DNA from: Pyrenochaeta sp. MPI-SDFR-AT-0127
Taxonomy: Eukaryota > Ascomycota > Dothideomycetes > Pleosporales > Cucurbitariaceae
Direction of reading: 5' to 3'
Assembly: GCA_020747015.1 (NCBI GenBank)
Contig: JAGTJM010000016.1
Coordinates: 124,001 to 188,000 of the forward strand
Length of the DNA stretch: 64,000 bases
The translations under genes and the position numbers were made by a program. The notes beneath the pieces are model-generated. The model was not told where the DNA came from. It searched no databases and was given only the letters and a program-made list of their open reading frames with translations. Positions 10,854 through 22,699 of the stretch are shown here, one piece after another; the first letter of the stretch is position 1; each line of letters opens with the position of its first letter.

Positions 10854-13204
10854 TCATTGTCCTCTGAAGTCCGACGGCCCTTGGTTCGCAAAGATGAAGC
10901 TCTTGGGCTGGGGTTCGGCTGTCCGCCGTATTATGTTCCCGTGTGCATCCGTTCCTTCTGGAGGGTTGTACTGATGGACCAAGAAGTCAGGCATCGAAGA
11001 CACCGGGGGAGCGAACGGAACATTGTGGTGAATGCCATTCAGAGAGATATCTTTGTAGTCGTCATAGTTGAAATTGCCGCCCTGAAGGTATTGCAAGTCT
11101 TTCTCCTCGCCTTGGGCCGGCGCCGCATCAGGTAATGAAGGCCTCCTAAAGTGGGATGGCTTAGGCTGTTGTATAGTGAGGTCGGTTGTCGAATGGAATC
11201 CGGCACGCATTTGGGGATGTTGCATGTATGCGGCCCGAGGGAAGCTTTGCTGGGTGGCCGGCGCTGACTGCGGTGGCGTATCGCGATACAAGGCATCATT
11301 GGCAAAGCGGGCTTGCAAGTCAAGTGACGTAGACGGCGGTGAGTTGCTCTTTGCGATGACGTTTCCGGGTTCAACAGACCAGCTCGTATGCATGCTTTCA
11401 GGGCTGTTGTGCTCGGGCATGACGGAATGGGGCCGGATCACAGTATTACTCTGCCAGTAGTTCCCAAAGTCCTGAGGTGTTAGAGGAGTTGGTGGAGCTA
11501 GACTGCCGCCTTGTCCAATCGTAGTCGCGCTTGATGAGGAGAATGTTCTTGCAAACTTTGGTGAGGCAGCAACGTCCGAGAAACTCATGGCCATGGGTGA
11601 GCGTTGTGCTGAGCCAGGCTGGGATTTCTGGATGCGACCCGCAGCATTTGGGATTCCGCTTGATCGAATTCTTCGCAGAGAATGGTCATTGTTGCCACCA
11701 GGCGAAGGCATAGGAGCAGAGTACGAAGCACTCCTCATCGCGGTGGAGCTCAGAGTGACGGGCCGTTTCTGCCGCCTAGCAGCTATGCTGGAAGGTTGGT
11801 TCGGCTGCTTGAATTCTTCTGGAGTGCCATTTCGGATGTGTATTGCGTCCATATTGTTCGCAAGATTGCTCGTAGAGGAATTCCTTCGGGCAAATGAGTC
11901 CTCATGGAAGACTGGCGGGTAATCAAAGTCTGAAGGGACCGCACTGAACTTTCGACCTTGGTTTTGCCCAGGGGAGGATAGTACGGCCTGTGCGGATGCA
12001 TTCTGCTGCTGATAGAAGTTGGATTGTGTATAGGACTGGTCCTGTCCAGCCTGGCCCCAGAACGGCAGTGTTTGCTCAGAAGCTGACGCCTGGACGAGGG
12101 TGTAAGGCGTGGCAAATGGATCCTCGCTGTCATCGTCTTGCTTAGGTTGTGCTAGGTTGTTTTGGTTCTCTGTCCAGCCTGTATAGAGAGAAGTCACAGA
12201 CGCGACCGAAGCTGGGGTGGGGCCATTAGGGGATTGGGTAGCTCCGGTACTCTGTGTACCAGAGAAGGGCGATGGTTCCGAAGATGCTGACCCAGTGCTG
12301 TGCTGGACATCAGCTGGAGCCGAGTTGTTAGTATTGGTAGCACTAAGCGTGGAGTAATCCAAACCAAAGTCGGCAAAGGCAAAGGCTGGATGGGATGGGG
12401 CCATTTCGTTGGTCATGGGCGCCGACACGTCGAAAGCAAGGTCGGTGGAATATGTGTTGGGGAGGCCGGTTGTGTCAAAGGGATATCCTGGTTCTTGCGC
12501 GTTTATCGCCATGGCGGTATTGTGCATGTATGCGCCATTCGTGGCCGCCATGATGGAGTGCATGACGGCGTCTGGATGGTACGAAGTCGTCCGGTCAGCC
12601 TCTGGAATCGATCGGAGAGAATGCTGCATATCGTACTGCTGCTGCTGCTGCAGTGAGATCTGGGGGCCCAAGTCTAGGGCTGACGGGCCCTGTCCCTCGA
12701 TGCTCTGGACGGGGTGGCTTGCAGGGCTGATGTCAGCGGTCACGGGGAAATAGTCGGGATGCAAGGGCATCTGCGGGTGGTGTTGGTCCTGGTGGTGCGA
12801 GTAGTGTGGAGGCATGACGGGCATATGTGGGTGGCCGTAGGGCATGCCGATGCCCATGGTCATCTGGTTCAGGGCCTTTTTGCGGTCCTGCTTGACTTTT
12901 GCTCTGCGATTCTGGAACCAGTTCTGCGCTGGGTTAGCATGGGCATGTTCGAGCAGGTGTGTGGGGGGGTTTGCGGAGGACGAACATTGATCTTGTCCAG
13001 GGGCACGTTCAACTTTGTCGCGAATTCCTTCTTGACATTGGTGCTCGGCTTGTGCTGCTGCAGGAAGTGGTGCTCGAGGACATCATGCTGGTCCTTTGTG
13101 AGGCGGGGCTTGACGTCGCAGCCCGGCTGTTTCTGCGCAGAGGCAGGCGCTGTGCTCGCCTTCGCGGCCCCGCTGCCCTGCGGTTGCGAGTCGGACGGGT
13201 CCAT
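10854..13204 (-). CDS. Homeobox transcription factor
   Basis: Two exons, 13204-12986 and 12923-10854, give 762 residues. The 62-nt intron (GTTCGT...GCGCAG) cuts the homeodomain just before recognition helix 3 and splicing yields KINNWFQNRRAKVKQDRKK. The homeodomain spans about residues 32-90 (KPRLTKDQHDVLEHHFLQQH, then KPSTNVKKEFATKLNVPLD) and carries the invariant W-F-x-N-R-R. The rest is low-complexity: His/Pro/Met-rich MPYGHPHMPVMPPHYSHHQ, Gln runs (ISLQQQQQ) and Ser/Thr-rich segments, typical of activation regions. The homeodomain pattern resembles the fungal HTF1/HOX2 group linked to conidiation, but orthology is inference. It is flanked by long non-coding tracts (3 kb downstream, 2.2 kb upstream), as often seen for developmental regulators. 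Donor GTTCGT is slightly unusual. Confidence 0.85.
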
Positions 13205-15410
13205 ACTCGACGCGCCCGCGCACAGCGACAGTCTCGCCTCAAGCGGGTTCAGACGGCTCGCACAGCTCCAGAGGTGCGTCGACGGGTGCTGGACGAGGGC
13301 GCGATCGCGTGGACAGACGGTTGCAGCAGTCCAGAGGGATCAGTCCAAGGCGAAGGCGGTGACGGATCGGGCACGGGTCGACGGGGGGGGAGAAAGGCGG
13401 AGACGGAAGGGCTGGCGGCAGGTGACGGCGGCGAGGGGATATATTATGGCGGACTGGGGGCTTTAAGCGGCGAGGAACAGGTAGCGAGCGACAGGTATGG
13501 GCATGACAATAACGAGAGTGTGCAGCGCAACTGGCAGCGCTGGAAAAGGGCACGAAGCGAGCGTGGGAAGGCGTGGGAAGGCGTGAGAAAGAGAGTAGGG
13601 TCGGGACGGACGGGGGAGCGACTTGGGTTGTGTTGGCAGTCGGCCGTGGTTGGTCGGCGGTGCTCAGCCACTCCCCCCCGTCTGCATGCTCGTCGGCACA
13701 AAAATAACCTGCATTGTTCGTGACACTCGCCGTCTCTGCTCAGCACGTATCCAGGCTGGAGGGTGAGTCGGCTGGTGATTCGAGGCTTTTGCCTCTGCCC
13801 ACCTGCTCGCCCTGCTGCAGCGTGAATGCAGTCACGCACACGCTTGTGAGCCAGGCACGCCCGCTCGCCAGCATGCCAGCACGCCAGCACGCCGGCACGC
13901 CCACACGCTCGACGGCCTCGCAACGTCCGAGGCGCTGCGTCGAGTGTGCACAGGGGCATCTCGTTGCCGCCGGTGATTGGGCGCGCGTCGGGAGAATAGC
14001 GGCGGCGGATCAGCCGCCGGCGGGAGCTTGACCTGCGGAGGCCCTCGGCCACAGATGCCATGACGGCCGCAACCCCCAGGCTTCAATTTGCCGCGACAAT
14101 CGCATAGGGGCAGCGCAGTCAATCTTGCAGCTTGGGCCCTCCCGCTCGGAGAATATTGCGCAGGCGGGCGTCGCTGCCCTTGATGCCCTCGCTGCCCTCA
14201 AAATGCCCCCCAAAATGCCCCATGGCCGCTGCTGGGGGACTTCGTGGAGTGAAACCACAGCCCAAACCCCCCCTCGGTACGGCTTTGGGGACTGCGACCA
14301 GGACTGCGCGTTAGAGGCCCGCCTCGACCGCCCCCTTTCTTGCAACCTCAGTCGAAGCGCTCACGGGAGTGTGGCCGCGTCAACAACGCGCTTCCCCTTC
14401 CACCACTCTGGACACCTCTCACGAGTCGCCGAGTTGACCTTCACCTGTAACCGCTTCCGGTCCCTGGCCATCCATCTGTGTGACGGCTCTCTGCTCTCCA
14501 CAGCGCTCCCAGCTGCATGGCCAAGGGGGGCAATCCTGCGTCTCCCCATCTTTCCTCGCGGATGTCGGCGCACATGTTTTTTTGCTGCCAGTCCCTGGCT
14601 GTACCTTGCAGATTGGTCCTCAGTGCAACTCGACAAACTCAAATATGCCCCTGGCTTGTCCTACAGAGTTCGTGTGAGGCCCCTCCAGGTAACCTTGGTC
14701 CTAAGCTTGGGCTAGGGCTCTCTTCTTCTCGCGGCACACTGCGAGTAAGTCGACCAGGGCTGCCTTGACCCAGCCAGACTTGCTGCAGCAAGGGCGCTGC
14801 CTCTGTGTGTGGGTCTTTGAACTCTTGCGCTTTGCCGGCTGCCAAATAGATTGCACTCACGCATTGTGCGCACAACATAGCAAGCAGCCTGGGGTCGCAC
14901 TACAGCGGCGGTGCCCTTGAACAAGGAAAGCCCCCGACGGTCACTCCGGACACATGTCCTCGCATGCAAATCTGTCACCGTTCTAGAAAAGAGTTCGATT
15001 GGGGCTCAGATTGCTCAAAGTCGACCAAAGCCATGCAATGCAACACACCATTCTGCCTTTACCATAAGCTCTGCGTGGAATGAGCCAAACAGGGGTGAAT
15101 AGTCAATCGACCACATTTTCGCCTAGCACCCGCAGAACGCTGGGCTGTGTTTGCATGATAACTATTATTGATCTACACTGAGAAACATAGCCGCAAGTTC
15201 GGATACCGACTCGGCGTTGCCGTTGCCGTCTATCGCTTATCTTGATGTCATCTGGCCTGACTGGAGCTGAGTCACAAAAATGTATCTATGCAAATGGCCA
15301 ACTCTCACCCTGCACACGCGAAACTAAGCCGAATGTCGACGACGAAAGCATGTGTGCAAGTGACTGGCACAATGTTTGGGCACGTCTATTTTCCGTGGGC
15401 CCACCCCCTC
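13205..15410. other. GC-rich upstream region of the homeobox gene
   Basis: About 2.2 kb, GC-rich near 13.2-14.3 kb. It likely contains the promoter and a long 5' leader. ORFs up to 254 codons occur on both strands, but they overlap one another and are low-complexity (Arg/Ala/Cys-rich), as expected from GC-rich DNA. A 9-nt GCCAGCACG-type tandem lies at 13867-13902. No gene is supported. Confidence 0.4.
13867..13902. repeat. Short imperfect 9-nt tandem repeat
   Basis: Four imperfect copies of GCCAGCACG with single-base changes, in the GC-rich upstream tract of the homeobox gene. Likely a local slippage repeat. Confidence 0.6.
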
Positions 15411-16406
15411 CTACGTCAAAGCATTCGCAATCTCGAGCTGGCCCTCCCCTGTTGTCTTGTCCCATGACTTGAGCCTGACACTTCGCATGTCTTGGACAAT
15501 GTAGTCTGCACCGGCTTCCACGCTATCAAAGAAGAAGGTACAAAGTCAGTCTTTGTCTCACGTTCACTTTAAACATGACCACTTACAGTTGTTCTATCGT
15601 GTGAGTTGTGAAAAGTGCAACAACTGTGAAGCCTGCCGCTTTTCCAGAACGGACACCGGCAGGTGCATCCTCGAACACAACAATAGACGGGTCCTTCACT
15701 CGCAGGCCAAGTGTTTTTGCTCCCTCTTGATAGCATGAAGGATCCGGCTTGCCGTTCTTGACATCCTCGGCCGTGATCATGTTCTTTGGGCGGGCCAGCT
15801 TCATGACATCAAGCCAGCCGCTCACGAGCGGTTGTGTTCCTGAAGTGACGATACACCAAGGCACAGCCTGTTGATCGAGTTGTTCCAACATGGCCCGAGA
15901 CCCGGGGATTTCTATCGCATCTTGTCCAAACTCCTTTGGTATTAGACCCTCGACGTGGCAAATGTCTGCGTCTCATATTCAGCATCTGTTCAAGTTTAGT
16001 CTGTGATTCACAAACACACTTACATTCCCAATTGGCGAGTTTTGGCTCGTAAATCTGAAGAACATCAATCGACCTTCGTCCGTGTGACGTAGCAAGTATC
16101 ACATCGGGATCAACCCCAATCTCTCTCCCTATTCTGAAGGCATAAGCCCCAAATGTCGCCCTAATCTTGCAGTGGCTTACCGTTGCCAATTTTTGATGAC
16201 TGCTTCTGTAGAATCGATTATGGTCCCACTGCAGCTGTTAACAAACTGCTCCTACTATGCCTCAACTAGGGTGCATACTCCATATCAAATAACTGGTACG
16301 GTTGTCAGAGGCCAATTCTCACTTGGGACGGTTCGTTGTTACTCACTAAGCCATTGTATGTTATTGTTTGAGCAGGCGCGGAGAAAGTCTGTTCTGGGAC
16401 AGTCAT
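15411..16406 (-). CDS. HAD-superfamily phosphatase (Gpp1/Dog-like), six exons with a 14-nt micro-exon
   Basis: Exons on the minus strand: 16406-16347, 16292-16279, 16228-16181, 16133-16024, 15965-15587 and 15522-15411; 240 residues, near the roughly 250 of yeast Gpp1. The second exon is only 14 nt (TTATTTGATATGGA); with its neighbours it writes the catalytic motif LFDMDGTIIDS, whose first Asp is the nucleophile. Later motifs are IVTSGT (motif II), NGKPDPSCY (motif III Lys) and VFEDAPAG (motif IV). The last exon supplies the family C-terminus, VEAGADYIVQDMRSVRL. These enzymes dephosphorylate small phosphosugars, classically glycerol-3-phosphate or 2-deoxyglucose-6-phosphate; the substrate cannot be read from sequence. 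A TAA just inside the fifth intron (15583) would truncate the protein if that intron were missed. All splice sites are GT-AG. Confidence 0.85.
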
Positions 16407-16905
16407 TGTGGAACAGGTGTTGTAGAAATATGTGAAGCGGCTCCAAACTAGGCTTGGCTGCGCTCCGAGCGTGTTCTTATGTGAATGTATAGAGGCGACA
16501 ACCGGAGCGAGAAAGAAGAAAATGCATGAACCTATTAGCTGATCTGGGTAACCCGACCGACTATTACTGATGATACAACCAATCACAAACGTGGCGGCTG
16601 ATGATTAATCGAATGGTGAGAGCTGTCATCCGTAAAGGGTATATCTACCAGAGCTGGAGAAGGCTACAGTCTCTTTCGAGCTGCGCAGGCCCGATGAATC
16701 GATTGGATCACCCTTGACCGGCTACACCGTGCTCGGAATTGTGTGGCAACGAGCTCAGCGTCCGCGCGAGGACTGGAGGGGCACGTGGAAAGTATTGCCG
16801 CTCACCGCCTAAGCATCCCTGTCAAAATCTTGGCATGAATTTCGAAATTTTGAGCAATGTAGTGGATCAATCCGGCGGTCTTCCACACAGCAACAACAGC
16901 TCACA
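16407..16905. other. Divergent intergenic region
   Basis: About 500 nt between the divergent HAD phosphatase and NUG1 genes. It should hold both promoters; no further coding signal was seen. Confidence 0.5.
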
Positions 16906-18653
16906 ATGAAGATCGGAAGTAAGTGTAAAATATATAATTGTCGCAAAGCTATACTGACAGTGATTGAAAGAACCCAAATCGAAGCGTGTGCCCGTGCGAC
17001 TACGGCACAAGATTGAGAAAGCATCAGCAGCGAAGCAACGGAAAGCAAAGAAGATAGCGAAAAAGGTGCGGCAACCGCACAGCATCTGGTTTTTTGTGCT
17101 GACAGGTGTTAGAATCCAGAATGGCGATCAAAATCAAAGAAGGATCCGGGTATCCCCAACCTCTTCCCGTACAAGGACCGAATCCTCGCCGAAGTTGAGG
17201 AGGCGCGAAGGAGAAAAGAAGAAGAAACTGCGCAGCGCCGCGAGCTTGCGAAGCAGCAGAGGCTTGGTGGAGGAGCTTCGGCAGACGCTATGGAGGACGA
17301 CGTCGAGTTTGAGGAGTTTGACGTTGAGGATGATGAGCTCCTCGACGACGACAGCGAAGTTGACGACTCTACGCAAGTGGTCAGTTAGCTCACCTGTTAG
17401 TCCTTGCGACGATACTGAACATGAGATAGAACAGCTCCAATCCCATGGCCGCACTTCTGGCTTCCGCAAAAGCACGCGCTGCTGAGTTCGAACAAAAGAA
17501 TGAGCATGACGATGACGCTATGGAGGACGACGAATCGGAAGAGGAATCAGAAGACGATGGCGGAGTCAGTGTTCGCAAAGATTCTTCGAGAAAACAGTTC
17601 GACAAGATCTACAAGCAGGTTGTAGATTCTGCGGATGTTGTTTTGTATGTGCTCGACGCTCGAGATCCCATGGGTACACGATCAAAAGAAGTGGAGCAGA
17701 TGGTTATGGCAGCCGACAGAGGAAGCAAGCGCTTGATATTTATCCTCAACAAGATCGATCTTGTGCCACCGCCAGTCCTTCGCTCCTGGCTTCTTCATCT
17801 CCGGCGGTCATTCCCAACTCTACCGCTGCGTGCGTCAAAGTCGGCAGCCAATGCGAAGACTTTTGAGCACAAGGACCTCACCATGAAAGGAACATCCGAG
17901 ACGCTATTTAAGGCCCTCAAGACATTTGCGGAATCGCGGCAGCTCAAGCGTTCTGTCAAAGTTGGTATCATTGGATACCCCAATGTGGGCAAGTCATCTG
18001 TCATCAACGCTTTGAGTTTAAGAATGGGTGGTAGAAGCGCTGGCTGCCCCGTTGGTGCGGAAGCTGGCGTCACCACCAGTCTACGCGAAGTGAAACTTGA
18101 TAACAAATTGAAGCTTCTCGACTCGCCCGGTATTGTGTTCCCAAACACCTCAGAAGGATCCAAGGAGAGCAAGGTTCAACAACAGGCGCGCCTTATACTT
18201 TTGAACGCCGTCCCACCGAAAGAGATTGAAGATCCTGTTCCGGCGGTTACTCTCCTCTTGAAAAGGCTGTCTTCGTCTGAGGACCTGTTTGCGAAGCTCA
18301 TGGAAGTCTATGATCTACCACCTTTGCATGCTGTGGGTAGCGACAGGACAACCGATTTCCTCGTCCAAGTCGCAAGAAAGAGAGGTCGACTGGGTAGGGG
18401 CGGCGTGCCCAATCTTCACAGCGCGGCACAGACTGTTATCAATGACTGGAGAGATGGCCGAATTCAGGGCTGGACAAGCCCTCCAAAATACGAACCTGCC
18501 GCCATCTCCACGACGAAGACTGCCCCAGCTACGAAAGGTCTCGTGGGTGATCAAAAGGAGATTGTTAAGGAATGGGCGGCTGAGTTCAAGCTCGAAGGTC
18601 TTTGGGGCGACGAGCCTGTCAACACCGACGCCCCTGAGGCAATGGAGATGTAG
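16906..18653 (+). CDS. nug1: Nuclear/nucleolar GTPase Nug1 (60S biogenesis)
   Basis: Four exons: 16906-16918, 16971-17065, 17113-17379 and 17430-18653; 532 residues. The first exon is 13 nt and splices to read MKIGKPKSKRVPVRLRHKI, the basic N-terminus typical of Nug1/GNL3. The third exon could end at 17376 instead (one codon difference). A circularly permuted GTPase follows: DARDPMGTRS, then G4 NKIDLV, then G1 GYPNVGKSS, then G3 DSPG. Acidic Asp/Glu blocks lie between the basic N-terminus and the GTPase. In the family, Nug1 binds pre-60S particles in the nucleolus and is needed for rRNA processing and export. Gene order inside the protein and length are normal. The acceptor of intron 1 is AAAG rather than YAG, forced by frame. 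Confidence 0.88.
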
Positions 18654-19147
18654 TTGTGGCGCATTCAAAGCACCTTGAAAGGATAGCAATATGGCGTTTT
18701 TTTGGTGGGCTTCATATCTTGCGTTTCAGTCTCTCTACAGAGGTCCAATATATAACACGATGATACCAATGACAATCGTTCCTGGATCTTGAGTTCTCTC
18801 CAGAAGTGGTATGATTCACTCCGCGGCGATGCCCTTACTATGGATCTCTACTCCGATGCAACCCAGACGAAAAGTCTGTCAGAGCCCTTGACCGTTTCTG
18901 ACCGCGTCAACTCCACTGCGACATCGGCTCATATATTCATTGAAAAACTTTTGTCAAGGCGCGAGTGCATTCCGATGCGGGGAGACAGATGGTCGTGCTC
19001 ACGCTCCAGAAGTCGCGTTCTCTGCCCCACACTGCGGCTTCTGTCGGCTCAACCTGGAGCTCCGTCACTCCAAGCTCCATGCCTTTTGATACATAACCAT
19101 AGACGTGTAGCTCTCCAATAGCCCATAAGTCTTTCAAATTATTCACA
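18654..19147. other. Intergenic region upstream of the P5C dehydrogenase gene
   Basis: About 490 nt. A 110-codon ORF (18789-19121) has no domain and overlaps the likely promoter/5' UTR, so it is not called. Confidence 0.5.
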
Positions 19148-21115
19148 ATGGGTTCTTCAAAAGGTCTTCAGCCACTGCGCTCCGTTTCAAAGTCTCTCCA
19201 TGCTCTTCCCGCGGCTTATGCTGGCGCTCAAGTAGCGTCGAGAAGGTATGCTGGAAGCATTGCAAACTTTAAGATCCCTTCTGTCAATAATGAGCCAAAT
19301 GTAAGCCATACCAATATGAATTTCGATTATAGAGCTTCAGATACTAAGACAGAAACTTTAGCATCACTACACCAAAGGCTCTGTCGACAGGCAGAAGCTC
19401 CAGGACGCGGTCGCGGCACTTAAGAAGCAAGGCCCAGTCCAAGTCCCTCTAGCTGTTGGAGGCGAATATGTAAGAGCATTGAGTATTTGGCAACATAACC
19501 AGAGTGCTGATGTGCATAGATCAACAACTCGTCAATCCTTACCCAACACAACCCCTCCTCACACGCGGACGTAGTCGCCAAATACTCCAATGCCAGTCCC
19601 GCCGACGTCAAGAAAGCAATTGACGCAGCACTAGCCGCGAAGCCAGCATGGGAGTCATTGCCATTTGCTGAGCGTGCCTCGGTGTTTCTCAAGGCGGCAG
19701 ATCTTATCTCCACCAAGTACCGATACGAGATCATGGCTGCCACAATGGTGGGACAGGGCAAGAATGCGTGGCAGGCTGAGATTGATGCGGCGGCTGAGTT
19801 GTGCGATTTCTTGAGGTACGATTACGTCTCTACAAGTCTAGATGAGCCCATCTATTAACACCATGAAGGTTCAATGTCAAGTACGCTGAGGACACATACG
19901 GGCACCAGCCAGTACACAACTCGCCTGGAGTTTGGAAGTACGTCAGATATTTGTTCTAGCTTTTGGCTGTATGCTGACAATAACAGCCGCGTCGAATACC
20001 GACCTCTTGAAGGCTTCGTATACGCAGTGTCCCCATTCAACTTCACAGCCATCGGCGGCAACCTCCCTGCAGCGCCCGCTTTGATGGGTAATGTTGTGGT
20101 CTGGAAGCCATCCCCAGCTGCTATTGCCTCGAACTGGCTCCTCTACCAGATCCTCATCGAGGCCGGCCTTCCCCCAAATGTGATCCAGTGGATTCCTGGT
20201 GACGCAGTAGAAGTGACGCAGGAAGTACTGTCCCACAGGCAGTTTGCAGCATTGCACTACACGGGCAGCACAGCGGTCTTCCGATCGTTGTATGGAAAGA
20301 TTGCTGGAGGCGTTGCGGAGGGCAAGTACCAGAGCTATCCCAGGATTGTTGGCGAAACTGGAGGCAAGAACTTCCATCTCATCCACAAAGACGCCGATAT
20401 TGCCAATGCAGCTATCCAGACAGTCCGTGGAGCTTTCGAATACCAAGGCCAAAAGTGTAGCGCCTGCTCACGCTTATACGTGCCGGAATCCGTCTGGCCA
20501 GAGTTTAAGGAGAAGCTCATCAAGGAGACCGAGGCTCTCAAAATCGGTGAACCTTCCGACTTTTCCAACTTCATCGGACCCGTCATCCATGAAGTATCTT
20601 TCAAAAAGCTTTCTGGCGTCATTGACGAGGCTAAGAACGACAAGGAACTTGAGCTTGTAGTCGGTGGAAAGTACGACAGCAGCAAGGGGTACTACATCCA
20701 CCCCACAATCTACCGCACCACAAACCCAAATCACCCTCTTCTCTCCCGCGAACTGTTTGGCCCAGTGCTGGTCACCTATGTTTATGAAGACGCCTCCACA
20801 GACGCGTTCGCCAATATCATCAAAAACATTGACGAGACCTCTGAGTACGCATTGACCGGCGCTGTCTTCGCAAAGGATCGCGAAGTCATCAAGTTTGCGT
20901 CTGACAAGCTACGAGACGCGGCTGGCAACTTTTACATAAACTGCAAATGCACAGGAGCAGTAGTTGGGCAGCAACCGTTCGGTGGATCGAGAGCTAGCGG
21001 GACAAACGACAAGGCCGGAAGCGCCAACCTGCTGGCACGATTCGTGAATATGAGGGCGATTAAGGAGGAATTCTTGCCCACCGAAAAGGTCACATACCCC
21101 AGCAACGAGATTTAA
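19148..21115 (+). CDS. put2: Delta-1-pyrroline-5-carboxylate dehydrogenase, mitochondrial
   Basis: Five exons: 19148-19300, 19362-19469, 19520-19815, 19869-19937 and 19987-21115; 584 residues. The N-terminus, rich in Ser/Arg/Ala without acids (LRSVSKSLHALPAAYAGAQV), looks like a mitochondrial presequence. The aldehyde dehydrogenase fold shows VSPFNFTAIGGNLPAAPALM, the cofactor segment VVWKPSPAA, the catalytic Glu in GETGGKN and the nucleophilic Cys in GQKCSACSRLY. NGL-type ends such as QQPFGGSRASGTNDKAG are conserved. The enzyme oxidises glutamate semialdehyde/P5C to glutamate with NAD+, the second step of proline catabolism, in the matrix. The ORF is full length for the family (about 560-590). 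The proline oxidase and permease usually clustered in Aspergillus are not here. Introns are 49-61 nt. Confidence 0.92.
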
Positions 21116-22699
21116 AGAACGACTGCATAGGCTGTTTCATCGCAAATGTTTGACAGTATAACATTTCCGGCGTGTTTTCAACGTTATTTTGGAACAAGGT
21201 GGCATGCGCACTGGCGTTTTCTCTGGGAATCAAATGAGACACGACCCCAAAAGTTGAAGCAATTTGTACATTTCAAATGCAAAACCATAGCATATCAAAT
21301 CTAAACACATTTACGACTACCGGTATCAGTCATTCCAAGAGTCTGGGCCTCGGCCCGCTCGCTCAACGTGAGTGCACAGAGCATGGCAATTTCTCTTTAA
21401 AGGTGGCTTAACTCGCCTTTTTCCTGAATCCACACGAATCGTATGAGACCCACTTACTCGGGAGCCCCGTTCACTTGTGGTGTGTACCTGGTGCAACCTA
21501 CCAAAGCTTAAAATTGAGCCGCATGAGCTTGGACAAAGCAAAGCAGAGGGTTTTGAGATTTGTGGTGGTGCTATGGATGGTATGCTTTGGAGCTACCCAT
21601 CTGGTGCATGCATGCAAATTCTAGGACCAACAGCACAACCACATTTATATACACATTCGTAAGCTCCCAAGGAATCTCAAGTCATGAGTGAGCCCCGTTT
21701 GCTGAGCATTTTTATATGAGCTTGGCTTTGTATCGGTGTCGGAAGTGCAAGTTTGCCTCCGGGCTGACCACTTGTGTGCTTGGAAATCAACAGTGCACTA
21801 TGAGACACATTCTCCTCATTGTCAGAGTCACCGGACGAAAGGTACACGAATCCAGGGAACACGTCGGTGTAATTGTCGTCCCTTGGTGTACATTCCGACT
21901 CTCCGGACCTGGCGTGGTAAAGTGGAGGGTTAGGTACTAATGTATACGCTAACATTACCAATTGTTGTCCCAACCCTGTGCATAGTTACGAATTTCTCAT
22001 CTTAATAATCGAATACCCTGAGTTTCTACCGCCGACCCTCCGCTAAGGAGTCTTACTGTGCCCTTTTTTTAACTGCTTGAGAAAACTCTTCCTTATCTGT
22101 TGGCGGATCAACCTCGGCATCTCGGTACCTACCACATACGGTAATGTAGACGAGCAAGCCTTATGACGCACGGAGTCGGATCTGCACGAGGCTACCGCGC
22201 AACAATGTGCCGTTTCCTTCGCCTCGTTTCCGCCTGTGCGCCGTTCTCCCGTGCAGCGTTCCAATTGGCTCGGGGCGAGAGTTCTTCGTTGCGTCTTTCG
22301 CAGTTTTGGTGTAGCAGTTTGCGTTCTGAGACTAGCGGCAAAGGGTTCGGCCGAGCCTTGCTGAAAAAAGTTCTGGGTCACAGCTAGATCATGGTGTCAT
22401 GACCTCACGGGCTCCCATCGGCCGTTGTGCGTGATTGTGCTCTAGGAATAGGAGATTTTTCCCATCCTGTTGGGCGGCGTGTCGCCGGGTTGGTGGGCAT
22501 TAGCATGACTCTAGTGCGGTTATATGTGGCGTGTTCCCGCCCTTGGATTCTGCATGTTTGATTTTCAGTCCTGTGTTTTAGATCTTTAGACTCTTATCTC
22601 TTTTAATATCCACGCTTACCTCGTGGTTGTCCAACAACTTCCTTTGCAGGTTTTTCCTTTTATTACAGCCCCGAATTCGATCCGAGAAGAATATTGAAC
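21116..22699. other. Intergenic, no convincing gene
   Basis: About 1.6 kb. Small ORFs (for example 21677-21973 minus, 22043-22381 minus) lack motifs. The 3' part is presumably the promoter of the MFS gene. Nothing else was recognised. Confidence 0.4.

Noticed and set aside
12959..13723. 254-codon plus-strand ORF opposite the homeobox exon 1
   Set aside because: Antisense shadow of the homeodomain exon and GC-rich leader; Arg/Gly-rich without domain.
13444..14061. 205-codon minus-strand ORF upstream of the homeobox gene
   Set aside because: GC-rich, Arg/Cys/Ala low-complexity reading that includes the GCCAGCACG tandem; no domain and no credible splice link to the homeobox gene.
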